Source: Streptosporangiales bacterium (GTDB lineage: Bacteria > Actinomycetota > Actinomycetes > Streptosporangiales > WHSR01). Taken from it: a stretch of DNA of 64,000 nucleotides. The stretch is taken from positions 1-64,000 of the forward strand of contig WHSR01000015.1 of the NCBI GenBank assembly GCA_009379995.1. Reading direction: 5' to 3'. The notes beneath the pieces were generated by a model. The model was given only the letters and a program-made list of their open reading frames with translations, had not been told where the DNA came from and did not search any database. Shown one piece after another: positions 1 through 8,450 of the stretch (the stretch's first letter is position 1; each line of letters opens with the position of its first letter). Both the position numbers and the translations under genes were made by a program.

Positions 1-156
1 AGCCCAGGCAGATACGGAAAACAGCGAACAAGCGTGTATCTAGGCCGAACAGCGATTCCCACCAGCTGCCAGCCCGCCGACCTGCATCTTCACCCTCGAT
101 CGCGGCCCAGCACCCCGATTAGCTGCGGAACCCCGGTGACTTGGGGAGTTCATTAC

Positions 157-212
157 ATCTATGTTGTGGGGGTCGTTTTGTCCGGTTCGGACCCCCGCCA
201 GATAGATCTCGG
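157..212 (+). repeat. Dispersed palindrome, copy 1 (forms the 3' end of the PIN toxin gene)
   Basis: The left arm reads ATCTATGTTGTGGGGGTC, the loop GTTTTGTCCGGTTCG, and the right arm GACCCCCGCCAGATAGAT followed by CTCGG. The arms pair with a few mismatches. The same arms and loop recur near 7.6, 40.0 and 63.4 kb. This copy has lost the outer GCCGAG of its left arm. It lies inside the PIN-domain gene and supplies its last codons and its TAG stop. Confidence 0.85.
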
Positions 213-617
213 TGCCCACGGGTCGAGCAGCCGCACGCCGGTCCGCGCCACGTCGGCGGTGTTGCGGGTGACAAGCGTCCAGCCGCGCACCTTCGCGGTG
301 GCGGCCTGCAGCCCGTCGACGGCCGGCAGCCGGTCGGGTACGTTCATCCGCCCCCACTCGTCGGCGACGTCGGGCGTGATCGGGACGATGCGGTCGCGGA
401 AGTCCCGGACCAGGGTGCCGAGCCAGCGTTCGAGCACCTCGCTCTGGGCCGGGTCTCGGCGCCGCAGCCGCTCCACGCCCCGCCGGATCTCGCCGAGGAC
501 CAGCACGCTCAGGTACAACGCGCTGCCGGGCACCGATGCGAACCACGCCCGTACGTTCGGGTCGGCGGTACGCTTCCGGACCTCCGCGACCACGTTGGTG
601 TCCAGCAGGTAGCTCAT
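159..617 (-). CDS. vapC: PIN-domain toxin, VapC family
   Basis: A 152-residue PIN-domain protein, expected to be a Mg-dependent RNase toxin. Visible acidic residues fit the family: Asp6 in LLDTN, Glu43 in LGEIRRG and Asp101 in PAVDGLQAATA, followed by LVTRNTADV. It begins 3 bases after the stop of the antitoxin gene, the usual antitoxin-toxin order. Residues from about 136 to 152 (RSIWRGSEPDKTTPTT) are encoded by a dispersed palindromic repeat, so the original C-terminus was replaced or extended. The core ends at LLDPW as in related proteins, so activity may be kept. The specific RNA target cannot be read from sequence. Confidence 0.9.
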   Translation of the reverse strand: MSYLLDTNVVAEVRKRTADPNVRAWFASVPGSALYLSVLVLGEIRRGVERLRRRDPAQSEVLERWLGTLVRDFRDRIVPITPDVADEWGRMNVPDRLPAVDGLQAATAKVRGWTLVTRNTADVARTGVRLLDPWAPRSIWRGSEPDKTTPTT

Positions 618-620
618 GGG

Positions 621-866
621 TCAGCTCAGGTCGACGAAGCGGGCGGGCTCCCGGTCGCGTTCCAGCTCGAGTGCGTCGAAGTCTGGGCCGGAGGTCAGGA
701 ATTCCTTGAAGTCTCGGGCGGCACCGGTGAGGTGCCGGTACTCCGAAATATCGATCACGACGGCCACCTCCTCGCCGTGTCGGGTGACGATCTGTGGGCC
801 ATCGTCGTGCGCGCGCCGCAGGACCTCGCTGAAGCGCTGCTTGGCCTCCTGAAGCTGCCACGTCAT
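621..866 (-). CDS. Phd/YefM-type antitoxin
   Basis: An 81-residue antitoxin. The start is the ATG of MTWQLQEAKQRFSEVL, a classic Phd/YefM opening. It continues with DGPQIVTRHGEEVAVVIDI, the beta-strand region that dimerises and binds DNA, and ends in a charged tail (FDALELERDREPARF) expected to wrap the toxin. An upstream in-frame extension to 914 crosses the putative operator and is not favoured. It probably neutralises the adjacent PIN toxin and represses the pair through the palindrome just upstream. Assignment to Phd/YefM rather than another antitoxin class rests on the N-terminal motif. Confidence 0.88.
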   Translation of the reverse strand: MTWQLQEAKQRFSEVLRRAHDDGPQIVTRHGEEVAVVIDISEYRHLTGAARDFKEFLTSGPDFDALELERDREPARFVDLS

Positions 867-889
867 CACGGAGTGCTCTCTCGCGGTGC

Positions 890-907
890 TGTCTAGACAG
901 ACTAGAT
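890..907. promoter_or_regulatory. Candidate operator of the toxin-antitoxin pair
   Basis: TGTCTAGACA is a perfect 10-bp palindrome at 890-899, followed at once by a partial repeat, GACTAGA. It lies 24 bases upstream of the antitoxin ATG, where Phd-type antitoxins usually autoregulate. Binding is inferred, not shown. Confidence 0.5.
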
Positions 908-933
908 GATACACCGATTGGGCTTCGGCTGCC

Positions 934-3072
934 CTACCGCTTCAGGCGTTCGTCGACGTCGAACAGGACGCCGCAGCCGGGGCAGATCGACTCCACCAAC
1001 TCGAAGTTCGGGCTTCGTCCGTCCCACTTGACCGCCAGCCACGGACCGGCGTCGGCGAGGTCGGTGCGTCGGCGCAGCCCGTGATCTCGAGGATCTTCGT
1101 CTCCACCGCAGAGGACGTGGCCGCAGTTGCCGCAGCGCAGGACGGCGACGCCGTCGGATTCCGCCCGCTGTACGTTCTCTCCGATCCAGCGGGTCGGGTA
1201 CGGGCCGGTCCGCTCCGCGTCCGGCACGGCGTGGTGGGCGCTCCGCAGCCGCTCGGCGCGCCGGGCCGCACGCTCCGCCCGGGTCGCCTCCTCGTCGAGG
1301 AGGAGATCCTCCGACAGCAGCACACCGTAGTGGGCGAGGGCCGCCCTCCGCGACACGGCGCCGTCGAGCACGTCGGTGCGCACCCGCTGCGGATCGCGGT
1401 CCAGCGGATCGCCGTACCCGCCCCCTCCCGGCGGATAGAACACCAGGACGTCGTCGGGGCCGAGGTCGCGCTCCGCCTTGCTCGGCAGGTGCTCGATCTC
1501 CCCGCCGAGCTCGGCGTAGTCGAGGGGTATGTCGCCCGCGGTGAGCCGTTCCCAGACCTCGGTGTCGCGGACGACCGACACCTGCGATCCCGCGCCCGGA
1601 TAGCCGCCATGGATCCCTGCCGCGTTCGACTCGTCGGCACCGGCGGTGTTCTGGGACTTCAGCAGCAGGCTCCGCGCACCGTACGGTGCGAGCGCCGTCA
1701 CGGCGGTGAGTCCTCCCCGGTACATCCCCGGCCCGGCGGAGTCGGGAAGTCGGCGGCGATAGACGTAGAGGATCGGAAGCTTCCACTCCTGGCTCTCCAC
1801 GTCCGACATGTAGCTCAGGTACGAGAAGAGGGTTCCGGCGTGGTCGAACCCGTCGGCGAAGGAACGCGCCGCGGCCCCGCCGCCCCGGTGGTCGGACAGC
1901 AGCGCACCGACGAACTTGCCCTCGTCGGTCACCCCGAAGACGTTGTTGCCGTTGCAGGACACGAGCCAGGACGGACAGACCCGGTCCCGGTAGGTGTCCG
2001 AGCAGGACAGCATCTGCGCCACAACGCGGGACGCGGCGACCGAGGCCAGCCAGGAGAAACCGATCGAGCAGATGCTGACCGGCGCCGGGTGACGGGCGTT
2101 CATCACGGTTCCCTCGGGGGCGTCGACGTGAACGCTTCGCTTGACGCTGCCGTTCCAGTCGATCTCCGAGCCGCACAGGAACGTGTAGACGGGGGTAGTG
2201 GTGCCGGCGTAACAGGCGTGCAGGGTGGCGTTGACCGCACCCTGTGACTGCGGATCGGTGCCGGCGTAGTCGAAGAACAGCTCGTCTCCGCGCTTGTCCA
2301 GCCGGAGACACACCTTCAGGATTCGGTCCGAGCCCACCCGGTCGGTGTCCATGTACACCTCGGTGGACCAGCTTCCGTCCGGCAGCTCGCCGATGCGTTC
2401 GCGCAGCCGCCGGTCGGCGTGGTCGATCGAGCCGTCCATCACGGCCAGGACGGTTTCCACGCCTCGCTCGTCCACCAGTTCCTGAACACGCTGCCGCGCG
2501 ACGTTCAGCGCACCGACCTGGGCACGGAGGTCGAGCGCCACCATGTCGGGTAGCCGAGAATTCGTCACGATCGTCCGCTCGACGTCGCTCGCCAGACGCC
2601 CGCCGTGCGCGATCTTGAGAAAGTACCGGGGTGCCTCCTGGAAGACGTTCGAGGCGTTGATACAGAAGCTGCCCTCGTCGATCCCGGCCAGGTCGGCGTG
2701 ATGAAGCACGTTGCCGATCCACAGGATCGGCTCGCCGTCGTGGAAGAAGGGCGCGACGACGGCTATGTCGTTCTGGTGCAGCGCCCCCAGGTACGGGTCG
2801 TTGACCAGGAATATGTCCCCGTCCGCGAACTCTCCGGCCTCCCGGATGACGCTCTTGATGACCGCGTCCATCGTGGTGACGTGGTGGAGAACGTACGGGC
2901 CGGTCACCACGATGTCGCCGTCGCGGGTGAAGAGACCGACGTTGAAGTCGTTCCCTTCGACGACGATCGGTGAGGTCGAGATGGTCCGAATGGTGGCGCC
3001 CTGCTCGTCGGTTATCTGCCAGAGCCTGTGCTTGATGACCTCGAACGTCACGGGATCGAGCACGCCGTTCAC
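934..3072 (-). CDS. hyuB: Hydantoinase B/oxoprolinase-family subunit with C-terminal zinc-ribbon-like extension
   Basis: A 712-residue HyuB-type protein that starts DPVTFEVIKHRLWQITDEQG, typical of the ATP-dependent hydantoinase/oxoprolinase/acetone-carboxylase superfamily. It has the PGGGGYGDPLDRDP signature near residue 550. The gene starts with a GTG that overlaps the stop of hyuA (GTGA), so the two subunits are translationally coupled. Usual HyuB proteins end after the PGGGG region. Here about 110 more residues carry two Cys pairs (RCGNCGHVLC and ICPGCGVLF) resembling the small gamma subunit of acetone/acetophenone carboxylases. This hints at ATP-dependent carboxylation or ring opening of a carbonyl or cyclic-amide substrate. 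The substrate is unknown. Confidence 0.88.
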   Translation of the reverse strand: MNGVLDPVTFEVIKHRLWQITDEQGATIRTISTSPIVVEGNDFNVGLFTRDGDIVVTGPYVLHHVTTMDAVIKSVIREAGEFADGDIFLVNDPYLGALHQNDIAVVAPFFHDGEPILWIGNVLHHADLAGIDEGSFCINASNVFQEAPRYFLKIAHGGRLASDVERTIVTNSRLPDMVALDLRAQVGALNVARQRVQELVDERGVETVLAVMDGSIDHADRRLRERIGELPDGSWSTEVYMDTDRVGSDRILKVCLRLDKRGDELFFDYAGTDPQSQGAVNATLHACYAGTTTPVYTFLCGSEIDWNGSVKRSVHVDAPEGTVMNARHPAPVSICSIGFSWLASVAASRVVAQMLSCSDTYRDRVCPSWLVSCNGNNVFGVTDEGKFVGALLSDHRGGGAAARSFADGFDHAGTLFSYLSYMSDVESQEWKLPILYVYRRRLPDSAGPGMYRGGLTAVTALAPYGARSLLLKSQNTAGADESNAAGIHGGYPGAGSQVSVVRDTEVWERLTAGDIPLDYAELGGEIEHLPSKAERDLGPDDVLVFYPPGGGGYGDPLDRDPQRVRTDVLDGAVSRRAALAHYGVLLSEDLLLDEEATRAERAARRAERLRSAHHAVPDAERTGPYPTRWIGENVQRAESDGVAVLRCGNCGHVLCGGDEDPRDHGLRRRTDLADAGPWLAVKWDGRSPNFELVESICPGCGVLFDVDERLKR

Positions 3073-5177
3073 CTTGCCACCCCGATACGAAGGTTCCGGT
3101 ACGGGTCCACCCGCGCCACCTGGCCGACCGGTACGAAGACGCTGGTGTCCCGGCGCTCGACCACTGCCGGCCCCGGGATCTCGTGCCCCGGCCTGAGCAG
3201 GTCTCCGTCGTATATGTTCGTCCGGACGGTGCCCACGTCCCGGAGATAGATATCGCGGGTCGTCCGCAGCAGCGCGGACGGGTCCGGGTCGCCCTCCTCC
3301 TCGCGCCGCAGGACCGGCTTTTCGATCTCCTTGAGGGCGTCCACCCGGAACGTGATGATTTCCATGGGCGACTCTTTACGGCTGGTTCCCGCGCCGAAGC
3401 GCGTCTCGTAGCTCTCTTCGAAGATCCGCCGTATCTCCTGCGCGCCCTCGGCGGTCAACTCGCCCGGCCGCCAGTCGATGGTGATCTCGCTCATCTGGCC
3501 CTCGTAGCGAAGATCGAGCTTGCGGAGCAAGACGACTTCCTCGGGGGAGTAGCCGGACTCGGCCATGTCGGCCAGCGCTTGCTCCTCCAGGCCGCCGAAC
3601 ACGTCCCGAAAGGTCGCGAAGACCGGCTCGTTAGCTTCCAGCGTGGTCGGTTCGGACCGGGCGTACGAGTACGTGATGTCGGAGAGTGCGCAGCCGAGGG
3701 CGGAGAAGACCGACGAGCTGTACGGAACGACCACCTCCTTCGCGCCCAGCGCCGCCGAGTACAGGCACGCGTGGGCGGGTGCCGCCCCTCCGTAGGCGAA
3801 CACGACGAACTCCCGCGGGTCGTACCCGCTCTCCACGGTGGTCTTGCGGATAAGGTCGCCCATCTTGGCCGTGATGATCTCGTAGATCCCCGCCGCCGCC
3901 TCCCGGGCGGTCATTCCGAGCGGCCGGCCGACCCGATCGAGGATCGCCGCCTCGGCGGCCGAGCGGTCGAGCCTCTTTCGACCCCCGAAGAAGTTGTCCG
4001 GGTCCAGGAGGCCCAGCACCAGCAGGGCGTCGGTGACCGTCGGCTCCGTCCCGCCCATGCCGTAGCACGCCGGGCCCGGGTCGGCCCCCGCGCTCTGCGG
4101 CCCAACCATCAGCCGGTCACCGTCGGTCCATGCGATGCTCCCGCCGCCGGCTCCGATCGTGACCACCTGCGCCGACGGCACCTGTACCGGGATACCTTGG
4201 GCAACGAAGGGCATCTTCTCGGTCTCTTGCCTGCCCCGGTGGATGATCCCCACGTCGAAGCTGGTGCCGCCCATGTCGGTGGTGATGACGTTCTCGTATC
4301 CGAGCGCCGAACCCAGGTAGCGAGCCGCGACGAGGCCGCCCACGACGCCCGAGTTGACCAGCGACACCGCTTTCCTCTGTACGTTCGAGGACAGCGTCGC
4401 GCCCCCCGAGCACATCATCAGCTGGAGCGGCACCCGCAGCCCGCGCTCGGTCAACTGCTTGTGCAGGCGATCGACGTAGCGCACGAGGACCGGGCCGACG
4501 TACGCGTTGACGATGGTGGTCATGGTCCGCGGGAACTCACCCAGTACCGGCGAGATCTCGGCGGAGAGGCTCACCGACAGATCCGGGCTCGCTTCGCGTG
4601 CCAGCTCGGCGATGCGTCGCTCGTGCGCGTCGTTGCGCAGCGACCAGAGGCAGCAGATGGCGATGCTCTCCACTCCCTCGTCGAGGAGCTCCCGCACCGC
4701 CCGCCGGGCCTCGGCCTCGTTCAGAGGAGCGATCACCCGCCCGTCGACGGCGATGCGCTCGCCGACACCGCGGGTCAGAGCGCCGCCGACCAGGGGGGCG
4801 GGACGCTCGTTGTGCACGAAGTCCGTCGCCTGGACGTGCGGGATTCCGCCGTTCTTCCCCATCGGGCCGCGTCCGATGAGCGCGGTGTCCTCGAATCCCT
4901 TCGTCATGACGAGGCCGACCCGGGCGCCGCGCCTCTGGATGACCGCGTTGGTACCCACAGTCGTCCCGTGCGAGAAACGCAGAATCGACCCCGCGACCTC
5001 GCGTACGTCGCCGGCGACGAACTTGCTCGCGCTCTCCAGCGCGTTGAGGACCCCCTCGGAGGGATCGTTCGGGGTGGAGAATGCCTTGTCGAAGTGGATC
5101 CCTCCGGCGGAGTCGATGATCACGATGTCGGTGAACGTACCCCCGGTGTCCACCCCGACGACGTAGCCGCTCCCCAT
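3069..5177 (-). CDS. hyuA: Hydantoinase A/oxoprolinase-family subunit
   Basis: A 702-residue ATP-binding subunit of the hydantoinase/oxoprolinase superfamily. The start is the ATG of MGSGYVVGVDTGGTFTDIV, which places the ASKHA phosphate-1 loop at residues 8-19. The second phosphate loop is TTDMGGTSFDVGI and a glycine-rich GAGGGSIAW follows. A 32-residue upstream extension is low-complexity arginine-rich translation of the preceding gene's end and was rejected. The gene starts 2 bases after the MFS gene ends and overlaps hyuB by 4 bases, so the MFS carrier and both subunits form one operon. It should phosphorylate a carbonyl or amide substrate using ATP; the exact substrate is not visible. Confidence 0.9.
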   Translation of the reverse strand: MGSGYVVGVDTGGTFTDIVIIDSAGGIHFDKAFSTPNDPSEGVLNALESASKFVAGDVREVAGSILRFSHGTTVGTNAVIQRRGARVGLVMTKGFEDTALIGRGPMGKNGGIPHVQATDFVHNERPAPLVGGALTRGVGERIAVDGRVIAPLNEAEARRAVRELLDEGVESIAICCLWSLRNDAHERRIAELAREASPDLSVSLSAEISPVLGEFPRTMTTIVNAYVGPVLVRYVDRLHKQLTERGLRVPLQLMMCSGGATLSSNVQRKAVSLVNSGVVGGLVAARYLGSALGYENVITTDMGGTSFDVGIIHRGRQETEKMPFVAQGIPVQVPSAQVVTIGAGGGSIAWTDGDRLMVGPQSAGADPGPACYGMGGTEPTVTDALLVLGLLDPDNFFGGRKRLDRSAAEAAILDRVGRPLGMTAREAAAGIYEIITAKMGDLIRKTTVESGYDPREFVVFAYGGAAPAHACLYSAALGAKEVVVPYSSSVFSALGCALSDITYSYARSEPTTLEANEPVFATFRDVFGGLEEQALADMAESGYSPEEVVLLRKLDLRYEGQMSEITIDWRPGELTAEGAQEIRRIFEESYETRFGAGTSRKESPMEIITFRVDALKEIEKPVLRREEEGDPDPSALLRTTRDIYLRDVGTVRTNIYDGDLLRPGHEIPGPAVVERRDTSVFVPVGQVARVDPYRNLRIGVAR

Positions 5178-5179
5178 CG

Positions 5180-6646
5180 TCACCGTGCGGCACCTTCGCC
5201 CACCGGCCGGCCCGTGGGCTCGCCGGGCTCGTCGGATTCTTCGGTCTCGGACGTAGCGCCGGTCGGGTCCCACTTGACGAACAAAGCGATCAAGAAGCCG
5301 AACAGCGGTGCCAGGGCCAGGAGCAGCAGCGTGTTACCCAGGCCGAGCGGCGCCAGCAGCAGCGGGAAGACGTAGAAGCCCGCGATGGCACCTATCCGGC
5401 CCACCCCGTAGGAAAGCCCGGTCCCTCTCCCTCGCATCTCCGTCGGGTAGGACAGAACGGCGATGCTCACACCCGTCTGGGCGGGCCCGAGGGTGTGCGC
5501 CATCAGGAAGATGGCGAGTACGACGATGCCGACGAACGGCGGCATCCATCCCTGGACGACGCCGATACCGATGACCACCAGCGCCGGCACCTCCACGCCG
5601 AAGCCGATGAGCGTCTCCCGCCGCAGACCTACCCTGTTGGCGAACACCGAGGCGAACACGGCGCCGACCAGACCCGCGCATTGGACGGCCGCCGTTCCCA
5701 GCAGGGCGACGGCCGGGTCGTCGAACAGCACGCCGGCGGTGACCGGGAGATAGAAGCCAACCGCGAAGTAGACGAGCGACTGGAAGAAGTTGATTTCGGT
5801 GGAGAGGATCGTCCGCTTGAGGTACTTGCCGCGGAAGAAATAGGTGAAAGGTATGCGCCGTTCGGCGCGCGGCTGCGCCGGAGCCTCGATCGTCACCTTG
5901 ACGCCGTAGACCTTCTCGATGACGCCCGCGGCCGAGCGCAGGTGACCGCGGCTCGCCAGCCAGAACGCTGTCTCCTCGGCGACCGTCAGCCGAGTCACGA
6001 TGATGATGAAGGCGAGCACTCCGCCTATTGCCATCTGCCACCGCCACAGCGAGTTGCCGACTCCGCCGACCTCGAGGAGCAGCCAGCTGATGAGGTAGCT
6101 GCCGACGATGGCGTAATAGAAGAAGAGCATGTGCTGGTTGACGAAGGTGCGCTTCCGGCGGGTGTTGGTTTGTTCCGCGACCACGCTCATGGCGGCGGGG
6201 ACGTCGATGCCGATGCCGACACCCATGAGGAACCGCGCGACGACGACCATGGCGAAGTTGGGCGCGAGTGCCCCGATGATGGCCGCCACCACGAACAGCA
6301 CCATGTCTAGCAGGAACATGCGCAGCCGGCCGATGCGGTCCACCAGGTGGCCGCCGACGAAAGCGGCGAAGAGCATCCCGAAGCCGATGGAGGAGGTCAG
6401 CAGGCCGGTTTCGAAGGCGCTGAGCTCAAAGGTTTCCACCAGCGACGGGACGCCCGCGCTCAGGCCCGCCGTGTCCCAGCCGTCGACGAGCAGGCTGGCC
6501 AGCGCCGTGAAGATCATCAGGCGGTTTCTGGTCGCCTTCCTCGGCGTGTCGTTGATGAAGTTGTAGACATCGCGTGGGTTGCGGATGACGAGCGTCTCTC
6601 GGGCAGGCCCGGAGGGGTCTCGCCGATGCCGGCTTTCGGCTCCCAT
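5180..6646 (-). CDS. MFS transporter, sugar/aromatic-acid porter type
   Basis: A 488-residue carrier with about 12 hydrophobic helices. The loop 2-3 signature GGHLVDRIGRLRM follows helix 2, and VGIGIDVPAAMSVVAE lies in helix 4, as in the sugar-porter and aromatic-acid:H+ symporter branches. The C-terminal tail is long and acidic (ETEESDEPGE). The ATG is preceded by AAAGGGA at good spacing. It sits directly upstream of hyuA, so it is the likely importer or exporter of the substrate or product of the HyuAB enzyme. The SDR gene lies 24 bases upstream. Confidence 0.85.
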   Translation of the reverse strand: MGAESRHRRDPSGPARETLVIRNPRDVYNFINDTPRKATRNRLMIFTALASLLVDGWDTAGLSAGVPSLVETFELSAFETGLLTSSIGFGMLFAAFVGGHLVDRIGRLRMFLLDMVLFVVAAIIGALAPNFAMVVVARFLMGVGIGIDVPAAMSVVAEQTNTRRKRTFVNQHMLFFYYAIVGSYLISWLLLEVGGVGNSLWRWQMAIGGVLAFIIIVTRLTVAEETAFWLASRGHLRSAAGVIEKVYGVKVTIEAPAQPRAERRIPFTYFFRGKYLKRTILSTEINFFQSLVYFAVGFYLPVTAGVLFDDPAVALLGTAAVQCAGLVGAVFASVFANRVGLRRETLIGFGVEVPALVVIGIGVVQGWMPPFVGIVVLAIFLMAHTLGPAQTGVSIAVLSYPTEMRGRGTGLSYGVGRIGAIAGFYVFPLLLAPLGLGNTLLLLALAPLFGFLIALFVKWDPTGATSETEESDEPGEPTGRPVGEGAAR

Positions 6647-6670
6647 GTGTGGTCCCTTTCAGCTCTCCGG

Positions 6671-7441
6671 TCAGGGCTCCAGGCTCGCCACGGCCCCGCC
6701 GTCCACCAGCAGCTCGGCGCCGTCGACGAAGGTGGCTTCCGCGCCGGCTAGGAAGGCCACCGCCGCGGCCACGTCCTCGGGCCGGCCGTTTCTTCCCACG
6801 AGGTTCCGGACCTCACCCTCGTGGCGAGATTCGTCCATACCGACGGGAGAGCCGACCCGGTTCGGCGTGACGACGTTGACCCGGATGCGATAGGGGGCCA
6901 GTTGGATCGCCAGCGTCCGGGACAGGTTCAAAATGGCGGCCTTCGCGGCCGGGTACGCCGTCGCGTCCCTCCGCCCGAGATGCCCCGAGGTGGACGCGAT
7001 GTTGACGATCGCGCCGCCGTCCCCCTGCGCTTTCATCTGGGCCGCGACGAACTTCGTGCAGAGGAACGTGCTCTTCAGGGTGACCGACATCACCCGGTCC
7101 CACTCGTCTTCGGAAAGATCGAAGACCGTGCTGCGATCGGTGACCGCGACATTGTTGACGAGAATGTCCACCCGCCCCCAGGTGTCGACGGCCGTTCGCA
7201 CGAGGCCCTCGACCTGCTCGCCGTTCGAGGTGTCGCAGACCACCGAGGCCATCGTGCCGGCGCGAATCGCCTCGAGGCGCTCGCTCACCCGCTTCGCCCG
7301 GTCCCCGTCGATGTCCGCGCCCACCACCCGGACGCCCTCTTGGACGAAACGCTCGGCTATCGCCTCGCCGATGTTTCGGCCGATGCCGGTCACGACAGCG
7401 ACTTTTCCCCGAATCCCGGTCCCATCGATCGCAACCACCAC
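6671..7441 (-). CDS. SDR-family NAD(P)-dependent oxidoreductase
   Basis: A 256-residue classical short-chain dehydrogenase. The cofactor loop TGIGRNIG is at residues 18-25, NNVA follows, the catalytic YPAAK is present, and the substrate-side segment starts RVNVVTPNRVGSP. The GTG at 7441 is chosen because GAGAGG precedes it; a longer ORF to 7510 adds residues unlike an SDR. The catalytic-loop glycine is preceded by Ile rather than the usual Gly/Ala-Ser. It is the first gene of the SDR-MFS-hyuA-hyuB operon and probably oxidises or reduces an intermediate of that pathway. Confidence 0.85.
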   Translation of the reverse strand: MVVAIDGTGIRGKVAVVTGIGRNIGEAIAERFVQEGVRVVGADIDGDRAKRVSERLEAIRAGTMASVVCDTSNGEQVEGLVRTAVDTWGRVDILVNNVAVTDRSTVFDLSEDEWDRVMSVTLKSTFLCTKFVAAQMKAQGDGGAIVNIASTSGHLGRRDATAYPAAKAAILNLSRTLAIQLAPYRIRVNVVTPNRVGSPVGMDESRHEGEVRNLVGRNGRPEDVAAAVAFLAGAEATFVDGAELLVDGGAVASLEP

Positions 7442-7564
7442 TCGCCCTCTCGTCCCGGGGGACGGGTTATCAGCATGCGAGAAAGTCTGACTACTATGTA
7501 GAAAGCACAACGTAGTCTTCCCTGGTACAGGCGGTCAAGATCCCCTGTGGGCGCACGTAGATAT

Positions 7565-7628
7565 GCCGAGATCCATGTTGTGGGGGTCCAAACCGGACAA
7601 AACGACCCTCACAACATGGATCTCGGCG
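7565..7628 (-). repeat. Dispersed palindrome, copy 2 (inverted orientation)
   Basis: A 64-bp palindrome with arms GCCGAGATCCATGTTGTG and CACAACATGGATCTCGGC. Its loop reads CCAAACCGGACAAAACGA, the reverse complement of the loop in the other three copies, so this copy is inserted in the opposite direction. It lies between the 3' end of the ABC ATPase gene and the SDR gene, where it would form a strong RNA hairpin. Confidence 0.9.
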
Positions 7629-7647
7629 GGGTGGATCTCGGCGGGGT
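7618..7647. repeat. 15-bp tandem duplication at the end of the palindrome
   Basis: GGATCTCGGCGGGGT occurs twice in direct tandem (7618-7632 and 7633-7647). It extends the right arm of the dispersed palindrome up to the stop codon of the ABC ATPase gene. Confidence 0.85.
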
Positions 7648-7651
7648 GGGT

Positions 7652-8431
7652 CTAGGTCGCCGTCTCGGCGGGCTGCCTGCGCTTGATCGCCCGGAAGATG
7701 TGCGCGCGCATGTGGGTGAACTCGGGAAGCTCCTTGGTTTCCACCTGGTCGCGCGGTTCGGGGAGATCGACCTCGAGGATCTCGTGTACCTGGGTGGGCG
7801 CCGAGGTCAGGACGATCACCCGGTCGCCGAGGTAGACGGCCTCGTCGATGTCGTGGGTGACGAACAGGACGGTGACGCCGTACGCGGTACGTACCCGCAG
7901 GACCAGGTCCTCCAGGTCGGCACGGGTCTGCGCGTCGACCGACGCGAACGGCTCGTCCATCAGCAGGATCTCGGGCTGGTACGCGAGCGCGCGGGCGATG
8001 GCCACCCGCTGTTGCATACCGCCGGACAGCTCCCACGGGTAGTGGTCGATGAAGCCGGTCAGCCCCACCGAGCCCACCGCCTCCTCGACGTGCCGCGCCC
8101 GCTCGTTCTTGGTGAGGCGCTTGTGCCGCAGCGGGAGCGCTATGTTCTCGCGGACCGACATCCACGGCAGCAGCGAGCGGCTGTACTCCTGGAAGACGAA
8201 GCCCACCTGCTCGGGCGGACCATCGATCTGCCGCCCGTCGAGCAGGACCCGCCCCGCCGATGGCTGCAGCAGCCCGGACATGCACCTCAACAACGTGGTC
8301 TTGCCGCACCCAGAGGGCCCGACCACGCAGACGAATTCGCCCTCGTCGACCTTGAAGCTCACGTCCGCGATCGCGCGGGTGGCGCGTTCGCCCTCTCCGT
8401 AGGTCTTGCCGAGGCCCATGACTTCGAGCAT
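7652..8431 (-). CDS. ABC transporter ATP-binding protein, SsuB/TauB type
   Basis: A 259-residue ATPase of the nitrate/sulfonate/taurine importer group. It shows Walker [12 protein letters not shown], the Q-loop [13 protein letters not shown], the signature [15 protein letters not shown], Walker [12 protein letters not shown] and the switch VTHDIDEAV. It is the last of four tightly packed minus-strand genes (binding protein, two permeases, ATPase) and starts 19 bases after the preceding permease. It should power import of the ligand bound by the lipoprotein at 10012-11037. The neighbouring HyuAB locus suggests a nitrogen heterocycle or related acid, but this is inference. Confidence 0.92.
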   Translation of the reverse strand: MLEVMGLGKTYGEGERATRAIADVSFKVDEGEFVCVVGPSGCGKTTLLRCMSGLLQPSAGRVLLDGRQIDGPPEQVGFVFQEYSRSLLPWMSVRENIALPLRHKRLTKNERARHVEEAVGSVGLTGFIDHYPWELSGGMQQRVAIARALAYQPEILLMDEPFASVDAQTRADLEDLVLRVRTAYGVTVLFVTHDIDEAVYLGDRVIVLTSAPTQVHEILEVDLPEPRDQVETKELPEFTHMRAHIFRAIKRRQPAETAT

Positions 8432-8450
8432 GCGGATCTTCCTTACCGTC

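Noticed and set aside
1-156. Coding sequence at the left edge
   Set aside because: Short frames there lack ribosome sites or homologous motifs; nothing supportable was seen.
7565-7628. Plain rho-independent terminator
   Set aside because: It could act as one, but the conserved loop, inverted copy and occurrence in a leader at 40 kb show it is a repeat family.
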